This document shows positions 51,401 through 63,200 of a stretch of DNA of 64,000 nt, piece after piece. A program made the position numbers and the translations under genes. The stretch is from Alnus glutinosa (Eukaryota > Streptophyta > Magnoliopsida > Fagales > Betulaceae). The notes beneath the pieces are model-generated. The model saw only the letters and a list, made by a program, of their open reading frames with translations. It was not told where the DNA came from and ran no database searches. Positions within the stretch are counted from its first letter, which is position 1, and every line of letters begins with the position of its first letter. The stretch covers positions 756,501-820,500 of the forward strand of contig NC_084899.1 of the NCBI RefSeq assembly GCF_958979055.1, in the 5' to 3' direction.

Positions 51401-54061
51401 ATTGCTTATCAAAAAAATAAAAACCATAACATGCACATTTGTCTTGTAGGGTTATTATAGTTTCAGCCAGAAGTTGAAGCATATTGTTCGCCTACCTTTT
51501 GCCATTACTTCATATGGTATGTATACATGTGTGTGTGTGTGTGTGTGTGCGTTTTTCTTTGGAATGTAAAAGAATATTTATGCCTCTGGATGAAGTTTTG
51601 TTTAATTGAGTTGGTAAGTACTCAATCTTCATCAGGGCCTGAGTATGAAGATAGTTTTCTGATTCCAGTAAAATTTGGTGTTACCTCTTCTCATGCTTTT
51701 ATGTCTTCCAATGTGGAAATTCCAATGTCTATATGCAGTTCTTTATCTTTGCAATTTATTGTTATAGTTTTTATTATTGGTATTTAAAATATTTTGGCTC
51801 GATGCTAGGAACTGCTGCAATGCTACTAATCATGGTATGGAAACCCCACATCAGTATTCTTTCCATCTCAACAATGCTGAGGTAAACATACCGTCTACTT
51901 ATGATGCTGAGGATAGACATTTCTTCTGCTAGATATATTGCTTCATTGAATAAAATTGAGTTAAAAAGATGAAAATAGAGAGAATTTTCCTTTTTGAATG
52001 CAAACAATATCTTTTAAATTCAGATGAGTTTGAATGATAACAAAAAATTTCCCAGAGTACAGTTTGGAGTGCATCAGTAAAGGAAAAGATCAAGTGTAAA
52101 CAGACAACAAATCCTGGGTTCCACATTCTATCAAATTAATTCATACATTTTGATTCTTTTAGTGTCAACTCTATTATAATTGCGTATATAAATTAAAAAT
52201 GATTTAACGTGAAGGAGTGGTCTGATTAAATGGACTGTTTTAATGTCCAGAATATTTTTTTGGATATGTTTAATTTGCTAATAAGAAGGCTGAGGAATCA
52301 TTTATAAGTTTCAATTTGACACTTTGATGCTAGGAAGCACGGATGCTGATTTACAGTTATGGATACATTGACCTGGCAATTTGTAGAAAATATGATATGG
52401 TCTGGTGGGGATATGCTAATAAATGGACATATTTTTTCTACATGTTCATAGTGTTTCCAATATGTATTGGATACACTTACGTTAAAAATATCATTTATAA
52501 ATTTTGAATGCATTATTACAGTATTGGATATGTTTTGACAGGTACCCAAGTAATATTCTACCCCTGCCACACAGCTTTAATGGAACTGATGTGAGACATA
52601 TCATGATCATGAATATTGAGATTTAAGTCTCCTAATTTTGCATTCTCCAGTTTTAAGATTTAATATTGATTGCCAGGTCATGCTACTGTTGAGTATTGAT
52701 AACTTCCTGCCCTATCTGTTGTGTAGGTTTTAATTATTAAGATTAGTATGAATGCTACTTCTCCAAATGCTATCCTCGTTTAGTCCACAATTGAATATTG
52801 ATTGTTACTTTGTCAAACTCTGTACTGCTGATAAAATCTTGGTCACACATAAATCTGCAGGATTATTATGGTAATTGAAGCAATATGTGCTGGATCTTTT
52901 ATGAGTGTCTATATTGGTGAGTTTTCACATTCTATGGAGGTTTTGAGATTTGAATTGATGTAATTCGTTTGTGATAGTTGATTTGGAAGTCTTTTCGTTG
53001 TCATACTAGAGGCCTGTTATTGAATCCCTTCTTAATAAAGGGTTGGGATGGGAAGTGCTACTCTTTTTTTAATATTTATATTCCAGGTTATAGAAAATAA
53101 TTCTTGAATCTAACGTTTCTGCTCATAATAAGTTTAAAGAGTTGCTCAAACCTATGGGCCCTATTTGCCTTTCCGATGGACATTAATAAATAAAAAATGC
53201 ATAACTGTGCTCTTATGATCTCTGTCACTAGCCTGTATATGTGCTATCTGCCGATCTCCATATTATACTCTTAAGACAAATTATGAAAACCTCTGATATG
53301 GTTGTTGAGATAAACATGGCTCAATTTTTGTTTTTATTTCATTCCAACTGCGCAAATGTTTCTGGTTTGTCCAAGAGAAAAGCATGATTTTCTTTTGGAG
53401 AATATTTAAGATTCCAATATTCTGTTATGCCTTATGCTTTCGTCATTAAAAATCTTGCATACTGTAGCATTATATCTTGCTGAAAAGTATGAAAAGTTTT
53501 CCTTGTGTCACACCTGTCTGGCTAATTCTGACACTATCGATATCTGCCCAAACAAGACCCTCTGCCAAGCACCTATTGATTGAATATGAGCTTGTAGATT
53601 CAAGTTGTATTGGTTACAAGCTCCCTTAACTCTTTTCTATTTAGGTGCTTCCTCTTGTATATTTCCAATGTACTTAGGGGCGCTTTATGCTTTTAAGAAG
53701 ACTAGTTTATTACTTAAAGAAAAAAAAGCTCCCTTAACTCTTTTCCATGTGTGTTCGGGGCTTGCAGGTTATGTACACCAGTACAATTCATTGAATTCTC
53801 AGCCTGATGTTTTAAAGTCACTATATTCTCCACTTCAACCATCAAGTTCTTTGGAAGGTTTGAGGTAATCATGGAGTCATTATTATTGTGTTTTTACTTC
53901 CATTTTCTGTATTCAAGCTTTTTAAGAATTGGAGACAATTTCATCCTCAGAATATTCGACATTATTTTGAATAATGATGCATCATTTAATGTATGTTTGT
54001 AAAATCAATGCTACTGGAGAGAGAGGCAGAGTTTATATTCCCTGATTGTAGCACTAGCAAT

Positions 54062-54107
<46 letters not shown>

Positions 54108-56047
54108 AAACATCTATTACTTGGGCATATACAATGCAATATGTGATGCCATAATGTGAATTGTTTGGCAAAACAGATATCATGAAGGTGGTCGGCTCTC
54201 TGATGAGCAAATGGCTTTGTTGCAATATCAGCGTGAAAACCTTCATTTTTTGAGTGAGGAGGTACATGGCGATTTGAAATTTACATTTGCTTGTAATCAG
54301 TTCAATCTGTTGGTGCTTAGCTACTCTATTTTTCATTAAAAATTACACCCATTAATACACATGTAAATACAAATATTCATATATAAATGTGTGTTGGGGT
54401 GGTGGGTGTGTGGGTATGTATATTGTTATTAATTTCCAAACATGTGCTTATGCAGATTCTGCGATTGCAAGAGTGCTTAAGTAAATATGAACGGTCTAGT
54501 GATGGAAGCACACCTCAGGTGATTGTCATCTAGCTAAATTAATATTCTTTTATCTGTAGAACTATGTAACTATAAGATATGATTTAATGAGGGATGCCTA
54601 AATGTGGGGAAAAGAAAAAATGATCGTGTCATTGTGACTGAAGTGAGTCAAAACTACCATTATGGTATTGTTTGGCCATGGGAGATGTTAAATATTTAAC
54701 CTCTTAGAGATGATTTTCCCGTATTCTGTCAAATAAGAGCAAGCTGAATGTCTGTGTTTGCATAAGGAGAGTTCTATCAGCATGATAGTAGATCATGATG
54801 GTCAATTTTAACACCTCAAGGACAGCGAAAAGAATGATCTATAATTATATGGGATTCTTGTTTACTCAATATTCATGTGTGCAAAGGCTTGTAACTTATA
54901 GGTATTCAGGGCACATTTTGTAAAAAACATGATTTATGATGGCCAGGAAGAGTAACTTTAGTAGCCTCTTTTAGGTGTCTATTTGAAGGAATTGATGCAA
55001 TATCAAAATGAAATATAAGAATAATGATACGATTCCATATAGTGTTTGATATGTCCCTTTCAACTGATCCCCTTAACAAGTAGTTAAAAGGGGAATGGTT
55101 AGTTGAGGAATGGTCTTGATAGAATAGTTAATGGCTCCACATGCAGGTTGATCTTGCCCACATGTTAGCAGCTCGTGATCAGGAACTACGGACACTTAGT
55201 GCGGAGGTAATACCTGGTTGATCTCACTTGTTCATGTTACACTTTTCCAAATGTTCATCCCTCATGATGGTTTTGATTTTACTCTGCCCCTGGACAATGA
55301 ACTTGAATATGATCAGAACACTTTTTCTCTGCCCCTGGACACTTGTACATGATTTGTTCATCTGTAGGCATTGAAAGTTCTATTAAGCAAATAGAATATA
55401 GAATTTGACGAAAATCAACTTTATATTCTTGCACTTAAAATGGATACTGAAGGGACTTATGTTGCAGGTGAATCAACTGCAGTCTGAGCTCAGGCTTGCA
55501 CGTTCTTTGATAGCTGAGAGGGACGCTGAGATACAGCGTGTTCGCACTACCAATAATCAGGCAAGAACTAGTGTGTTGGCTCTCTCTTCAATATTACGTT
55601 TTTGTATAATAATTGTGGAAGACCTGAAACTCCTTATTATATCAATTACATGCTTATGTGATTTGTGTCATGGCTAGTACCTCTATTTAATAAGATTTTT
55701 AAACTTTTAATCTTGATTTGAATTTTTCTTTTAATTTTTTTGTGGGGTAATATTGAACAGTATGTAGAAGAGAATGAAAGACTAAGAGCTATTTTAGGAG
55801 AATGGAGTAATCGAGCAGCAAAGGTATTGTCTCATCTGTTCTTGATTATCAAATCCATCTCTGGTTTTCACTTAACTTGGTCTGGAATATCTTGCTGATG
55901 CAATCTCAAAATTGGATTTATTAAAAGCTTGAGCGAGCGTTGGAGGCTGAACGAATGTCAAATCTCGAACTGCAAAAGAAGATTGCAACACTGAGAAGTC
56001 AATCAAATGCATCATCAGCAGAACCTACTGAGCACCGTGGAGCATAG
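48428..56047 (+). CDS. FIP1: FIP1 / TMEM192-like membrane coiled-coil protein, 14 exons
   Basis: Exons: 48428-48483, 49006-49093, 49180-49288, 49612-49661, 51450-51516, 51809-51881, 52861-52916, 53768-53864, 54177-54261, 54456-54518, 55147-55206, 55468-55560, 55761-55823, 55928-56047. They join to 359 residues. A short N-terminus (MATERHASLPS) is followed by four predicted membrane segments (about 36-62, 67-88, 118-135, 149-168) with GYAVLAVGAPWIF, LVYQVQKIRLQGYYSFSQKL and SFMSVYIGYVHQYNS. A coiled coil follows (about 195-345: LQYQRENLHFLSEEILRLQE, VDLAHMLAARDQELRTLSAE, EENERLRAILGEWSNRAAK). It matches Arabidopsis FRIGIDA-interacting protein 1 (At2g06005) from memory. Introns 2 and 12 appear to use GC donors. 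Molecular role beyond FRIGIDA interaction is unclear. Confidence 0.92.
50177..51417 (+). mobile_element. 5'-truncated L1-type LINE in FIP1 intron 4
   Basis: Plant LINE ORF2 C-terminal pieces are readable across frames: LWRYGIEREAWWRIVVDSK, FEVGDEAETKFWHDMWCGD, LTLDNLRKMHVILVDRCCMC, NGESVDHLIFHCDVVYTLWS (zf-RVT Cys/His region). The 3' end has the typical 'gtatactttcagtgtactta', 'ggggcacc', 'cgcttttaataa' and '..ttatcaaaaaaa' tail. A direct repeat TAAAAACCAT (50167-50176 and 51418-51427) is a likely target duplication. Expanded T and CTT tracts occur inside (about 50960-51042). Confidence 0.82.
53637..53725 (+). mobile_element. 89-bp LINE 3'-end insertion with 19-bp target duplication
   Basis: 'cttgtatatttccaatgtac' and 'ttaggggcgctttatgcttt' with the '..tattactta..aaaaaaa' end match the 3' end of the LINE at 50177-51417. 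It is flanked by perfect 19-bp copies of AAGCTCCCTTAACTCTTTT (53618-53636 and 53726-53744). It lies in FIP1 intron 7, 43 bases before exon 8. Confidence 0.9.
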
Positions 56048-57272
56048 TCACACTACCCAGATATATGCTTACCTTGACCCTTTTCTAGGTTGAATTGATA
56101 GAGGATAAACAAAGAAAGAAAAAAGAAGAAACAGAGTTCAAGAAGCGTCAACATAAGGTCAAGTATAGACAGGTGTAGATGGTTGAATGTACATATATCT
56201 GTTTGCGGCAGCATTTTTTTTCCTTCCTCCGGCGGTGTGCCGCTTATAGTGATTGTTCGAGTTGCCCCATGGCCATAGAGGCTTTATGGGAGACTCGTAA
56301 AATACCTAATAACCTATGTTATGCACTGATTACGGCAGTTCAGCTTCTTTCTTTCTTTTTCCTTTTTCTTCTTCCATTTTTTTTTTTTAAAAAAAAAAAT
56401 TATTTAAGAAAGAAGTATAATTCAATTCTTGATTTTTCTGGCCAAGTTTTGTTAGTGTTACAATTTTCGGCAAAATGTATGGTGCATGAACATTGGGTCT
56501 CTCCCACCGCTGGGTTGAATCTCGGGGGACAGCCTCCCCCCCTCCCCCGTCTCATGGGTGGGTCATGAGGAGACAGCTCCACCTTCGTAGGGAACCCTCC
56601 ATCCATCGATCACCTCCTCCAACCCCGCAAAGATGGTCATGAGGTTCGTTAGTTCATTGCAACCCACCACAGTGCTGGAGAGGATGGGTTGCAGGGGACT
56701 CACCCTCCTTCGCTAGGCGGGTCTCTCCAGCAAGCCACCTCTGCAAGGATGTAGGTGGGTTATTGAAGAAGAACCTTGCCTGACCATCACCCTAGGAGAA
56801 TTTTTTTTCCTACCACTACCACACTTTTCTTCTTTCTTTCTTTTTTTTTTTTTAAAAAAAAAACAAAAAAAAATACGTTAATTTTTTAATGGTAGAATAA
56901 GTAGATGGTTGAAATGATTATTTTCACGATTTATGAAAGCCTAAGGAGCTCTTTGATAAAGATGGATCAAATGTGCATCCAACACGTTCACCTCCCAAAT
57001 CGTTCCTAATGTCTAGGAAATAAATATAGCTAATTTAGCATTGGGCATAAGAAAGAGTAGAAAGGTACGTAGAAAATTATGGAAACTTGCTGGTTGCCAA
57101 TTAGAAGATAATGAGAATATGATATTCGGAAAGCAGAAAAGGGTATAATTTCACATGGATGTCTATAATGTGCAAACCAGCGTACCTGTCTACAAGACCT
57201 TTCAGCAAGACCACATGTACCAAATTTATGGCTCGAATACACCGGTAGGAAAGATTATTCTGTATTGTTCAA
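56048..57272. other. convergent intergenic region, FIP1 / TTLL12, with a GC-rich block
   Basis: 56500-56790 is GC-rich with C-runs and phrases such as 'gggttgcaggggactcaccc' and 'tctccagcaagccacct', flanked by T/A-runs (56373-56399 and 56832-56871). No domain is recognised in it. The rest is AT-rich 3' flank. Confidence 0.45.
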
Positions 57273-60200
57273 TTACAATGGGCTGACATGGGTTGTTTCA
57301 TTCAAAAAGAGACAGCCAAACACATCATTAAAGAAATCACGACCTTGAACAACTCCTCCCCCTCCAAATATAGATTCTGTATCATACTTGCATGCTCTTG
57401 TACAGTCTGGACAGTAAGTAACCTGCATAACAAACAACATGAGGGTACTATTTGGCGAAATGCATTGAATAGAAACCACCCAAAACGTGAAATGACTAAT
57501 TGAGATGAGAATTCAGCTTGGATCTACTTTTAGTTAGAATTGGACTTGTTGAGATTGTGACATGTTTTCCTTATATCCTGTTTATGGTACACGTTCCAAA
57601 CCCATGTCTGGTTTCAACTGAAATTGAATCCAAGCCAAACCCAATCGATGAATGAATAATGTTACTCTTCACACTCATTTACTACATTCATATCACAACA
57701 GCTGACATGGTGTATTTCAAGTGGCTTTCTATGTTAGCCACTGAAAATATATATATATATAAGCCACTTAAAACACGCCATGTGACATGAGTGTCATAAA
57801 TTGGTGCGAAGAGTAATATTACTCATGATGAATAGATAATAGAGTTGAACATCATCCCATATAACAGACGCTGGCATTCAGACTTCAAGGTACAAACCTC
57901 CAACAACTTTGGCTGGAAACAGCTATCGAGCATGATATCCACACCATAAATAGCCCTCGATCTAGGACTATGCATCTCCGGATGTACTGCAGTAGCTGAA
58001 TCGAAGACTGATCGTAACAATTTTCTCACTCTCTGATGGATCTCCAACCATTTAACTGCAACAACAATAGGAATTCACACTTGAAGAGTTTTTATGAGAA
58101 AACCAATAATTTGCTAGAAGTTCCAAAAGCCCATTCACTTGGGAAGGCATGCATAATAACTGACAAGCAAGCCTCACCTTGATGTTCCTGTTCAAATTCT
58201 GTCACAAACTCTGGCGTATACTTGTGACTGAATCTCCCACGATAGTTCTGGAAGCCATAAAAGTGGTCATAGAACAAAACTTAAAGCATACATTTAAGTG
58301 CAGAAACTTGCTTTCCAAATGAATGGTCAAAATTTATTAGGTTCCCTTTTACAGGTTAAATCCCATGGGGGTGTCCATAATCACATGGTGACCAGAAATT
58401 TTATACAGGATCTGGTTACTAAAACATGGTGCTTAGAACATACCATAACAGTAAAGTGCGTCTCGTATTCGAAAAAACTGTGCTTCTCTAAAGAATATGG
58501 GTTGTTTGCCAATCTAACCTGAAAATGCAAAAGAAAGAACCTTAATATCGATATCTTAAATGCAGTCCAAAATACGCCACAAAAAATTGTTCTTCAGTCA
58601 TCTTTAGATAGTAAAGACAAAGGTTCATATCATATAGGCACCTATGAAGTATTACACCAAAGAAAGAAGCGCATACCCAGAACACGTCGGAAAGGAATAT
58701 TTCTAAAGGGTTCATACCCCGAACCAGTACTATGTAACGAAGATCAAACTTCTTCCCATTAAACAAAGCAGGGTGCTCAATATACTTTTGGCATATTTTA
58801 GGACCGGTCTCCATGAGACGGATGATAGCGGTTAAATTATCAGTGACAGTCGTATCAATAGTTCGTGCCATGTTCCAAGGTTTTAAGATCCATAGATTGT
58901 TAAGCCCATCTCTTCTGCGTACATTATAGTCACCAATAAGTTGAGATAATTGAGTTTCAAGATTGTAAGTGGGCTGCAACCATTCAGGAGATCCATGTGC
59001 CTGTTGGAAAGAAAAAGATTCAATGTCAACATTCTTCCTTCTGACTTTTGATTATCCAAGCATGCCATTTAGTGAAAAGCGACTCTTCAAAAGTAAAGTA
59101 TGCTCTTAATTTAACATTGATGATGGAAAAAAGGTCAGTTCGTTTAAAAGAGTGTCAACGCTAGCATTTACATGCAGAGTGAGTTTGCTTTCCTAACCTT
59201 CCGAATAGTTTCTGCCAAATGATGTTTCATGACAAGACAAGCCTCAAAAGGAAATTGGTTTATGTATTGCTGATCTGTTATTCTGGCAGCCTTCTTCATA
59301 TCTTCATCCACCTGCATACCCGTCCATATAATATCAGCATCCTTAGGTTCAGATGCTGTAAGCAAAACAAATCACAAAAGAAAACTTTTAGAGCAGAAAA
59401 AAGCATAATTGAAAAGGACAAAAAAAATGACAAAAAAAATAAATTATATTCAATCAAAGAGTAATGCTAGAAACCTTATTCCATAATGCTGCCGTGGGGG
59501 GCCCTACCAACACTTCGATTTTTTATTTTTTTAACAAGAACCGATCCAAGGGTTGGTTGGGACTGCACTTCAGCATTGTGGGATAAAAATGAGGTATATA
59601 GCATTACTCTTCAACCAAAACCACCACACCAAATACATACACCAAAGTTTTCCTTATTATTGTGGGAGACTTAAATGCAGATAGCAGTTATGAAGCTGGC
59701 AATATATACCATATCCTTAGCAACATCTTGCAGATGCATAATCATCTAATTACTTTACATAAAATACTATCTGGCATATTACACATTAAACAAAACTATG
59801 GAGGAAAATAAGTACATTAAATGAAATATAAAGGAGAATTGAAAACAATGAAACAGAACACATACTGATGACAAATTCTGGACGTTTCAAAAACTCTTCA
59901 ACATGAGGTATATCAGTGTAAACACGTAAAGCAGGTCCATCAGTACGATGTATACTTCTAGTTGTAGAAGACTGTATGGATGGAGAAATCAAACTTTTCG
60001 ATTCCAAGTTTTGACAGTGTTTCTTGTACTCCTGAAATGATAAATGTAGCTTCAAACTGAGCAACAAGACTTGTATTAAATGGATAATAACAGTGAGTCG
60101 CAAGTTAAAATAGAAATAGGAGACAATACTTGAATAAAATAATTCTCCGGTGTATGAAACCAAGCTGAAAGTCTGGCAGAACGTTGTTTGTCCTCCCCAA

Positions 60201-63200
60201 TACCAAAAAGAAAATCACGGGTACACTCATCTCCTTTTTCAACATTCTGAGTTGGCCATAGTATAGAAAAGCTGAAGATAGGGAAAATAGGAATTATTAA
60301 TTTCAATAATTTTGCTAGTATCATTGGATTTACAACAAAGGCAAAGCAGCATCAAAACGAAAACCAAAAACAGTCCCACATGTATTTATTTACACCAAAA
60401 GCACAAGGATCATAAAGGTGCTTAAATTAATTAAATGGATGAATCAAGAATTATTATTATTATTGTGTTTTTTTTTTTTTTTGATAAGAGGATGAATCAA
60501 GAATTAGAACATATACCTTGTAACTTTACATATTTCAGTACATAATCAAACATGGAGAATCTTGCAAAGATAAAATGTGAAACTTGTCTACAAAATGACA
60601 AAAGTAGTATCTGCAACAAATCTGCGAAGTAAAATGAAGAAAGATAAAAAGACAACCTCACAGCTGATGCAAGATTTCCCTCTGGCATGTAGAGAAAAGG
60701 AGCCACCCTGAAATTGGGCTCATCACTGTGCCTCAATGCTGAACCTAGTTCATCCATCACATACCTACAAAGAAATCCAAACAATTGAATACAAAGCAAG
60801 TTATTTATCAATCCGTAATGCATGTATTCATTCAGAGGTCCTTAAATCCCTACCAGACGGAGGTTTCATCAATCTTTTCCTCATCTGCAAGTCTATATGT
60901 CATCAAATATAGCCACATAGCATTTATAATACGATCGGCAAGAGGCTCCTCAGCAGTCCACTCAGGAAGATGTGGCTGAAGCATCGAATCAATCACGTGC
61001 TTTCCAGTTTCTAATATCTTTGATGCATTGACACCATTCAGTTCAGAAAGCTTCGGAAGAGATTCAAGAATCTCAATGGCACTTTCTCCAAGGGGCCCAG
61101 GAATATCCACCTGCAAAATAATTTAACTTCTGAAGACCCACAAATTTTCCAATGCCTTCTTCAACAAAAGTGTCTCCACATCATAGACCACTGTGGCTAT
61201 ATCAGACAAAACTACCTCCAGAGACTGTAAGCATGGAAATCCCTTCAGGACTTCCAACAAGTCACCAACTGAATTCTGTTCCAACGGATTCCCCCGAAGA
61301 TTCAAGTACGATAGAGATGGCAACTCAACAGGTGAAAAAGCCTGGAAAAAAAAAAAAGAAAAAAAAAAAGGAAAAGAAAGAAAGAAAGAAAGAAGAAGAA
61401 GAAGAAAAAGAAAAAGAAAAAAGAGGGAAACAGAAAGAGATCGGCAATGAGAATTCTATTTTGACCAATTTATCATCTAAAACTATACATCTGAATTCCA
61501 AAAAATCAAACTTTGTCCTTTTTTCTTTAAATTGGCAACCAGATATCAAAACTATACCTAGGGATGTACAAGCAGGGCGGTTATTAACCAGAAATAACCG
61601 GTAATTGCTAATAACCGCCAACAACCGCTAACTGGAGAAACCGAGAAACCGGAAATAACCACAACCGAAAAACCGGATAACCAAGTACCCGGTTGCGGTT
61701 ACCAATTATAACATTTTAAAAAACCGGTTAATAAACGAGGTAACCAGTAACCGATTTTTTTTTATTATATATATATATATATATATAAAATTAACTTAAT
61801 CATCAAATGTGTATATTAAGGATTTATCAATTTCTCTCAATAAAACCAATAATATCACATAGTCATCAACATACAAAGATCCATATACATTTTTCATAAA
61901 CAATCCATTAGATAAAATGTTGGACATGGAAACTTGATTAAAACCCATCAAATAAGCGAAACACAATCAAATCGCAAAAACTATCTTACCCACAAGAGAG
62001 AGAAGAGTAGAGAAAGTACCTAAGAAAAGCTTCACTGATTTCGGAATTCCTACGCCTTGTAAAGAGAAATAGAGAAAGACGAGAGAGATGAAGTTTTATG
62101 AGAAGTGAAAATGCTTTGAGTCTAAAACAAAAAGAAGGGAAAGACATTGCCATACAGAAAAGGAGGGAGGGGGTATGTGTGAACACAAGATCACACATTT
62201 CTGTCTTATTTAGAAAGGTGGTTCCAACGAATAAGTCTATGATAGTAAAAGAAAATCTTTCTAAATATTCGAGTTTCCTGCTTGTCTGGATAAATTGTTT
62301 GGTGCCTGAGCCAAATGCAGGATACATCATGTTCTTAATGAAATCGTAAGAACCTCTTTGGGAAGAGACACATTTTTATTTATAATCGTTTTATTTATAT
62401 TGAATGAATGGTGATAGTAGTATTTACTATTTAGTATTTAACATTGAATATTGAATGGTCAAATATTGGATTAAAAAAAAAAAAAATTGAAAAGATTCAA
62501 CAATATATGAAAATCAGTTATCCGGTTAATAACCGGATAACCGGCGGTTGGTAAAAACTGCAACCGGTAAAGGTTGCAGTTATTGAAAAAGGAATAACCG
62601 GGGACCCCGGTTGCGGTTGCGGTTATGACCAAATAACCGCAACCACAACTAGTTGTACACCTCATTGCCAGCAGAGTAATTACGAGGCAACCCCACTGCA
62701 ATGTACCATAGTTTCAAGCTCTTATCTACTTAATAGCCAATGCCTAACAAAAAATAACTCTGCCAATAAAATACAACATATAAACACCCAACAATCTACA
62801 TGAAGAAAATACGAAACGAAAATAGATGGTGCTCAAACCTTATTGACCAAATTGTGAATACATCTATTCGAAACATCCATAGAGGTCACACTCTCCAATG
62901 GATAGTCACCACCACGGACATTGCCCGCATTATCCTTATCATACACTCCTCCACAGAAGCCCAATGCCCACTCACCAAATTTGGCAGTGAAACGTGAGTT
63001 GTAGATTTCCAGTTTCGGCAACCCTCGAATAACTATATCCGCCAGTTGATCCCCACTAGAGAGAGAGAGAAAGAGAAAAAAAAACAAAAAACAAAAAAAC
63101 TTAGTCCTCTCTTCTAAGGATCAGGATTCTCTAGATTTTCTAGAGTAACTCCGTGTTATTAAAATGTAACTACTCTATCACCTCAACATACAATTCACTG

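Noticed and set aside
53605..53868. 87-residue plus-strand frame
   Set aside because: A read-through of intron, the small LINE insertion and FIP1 exon 8, not a separate gene.
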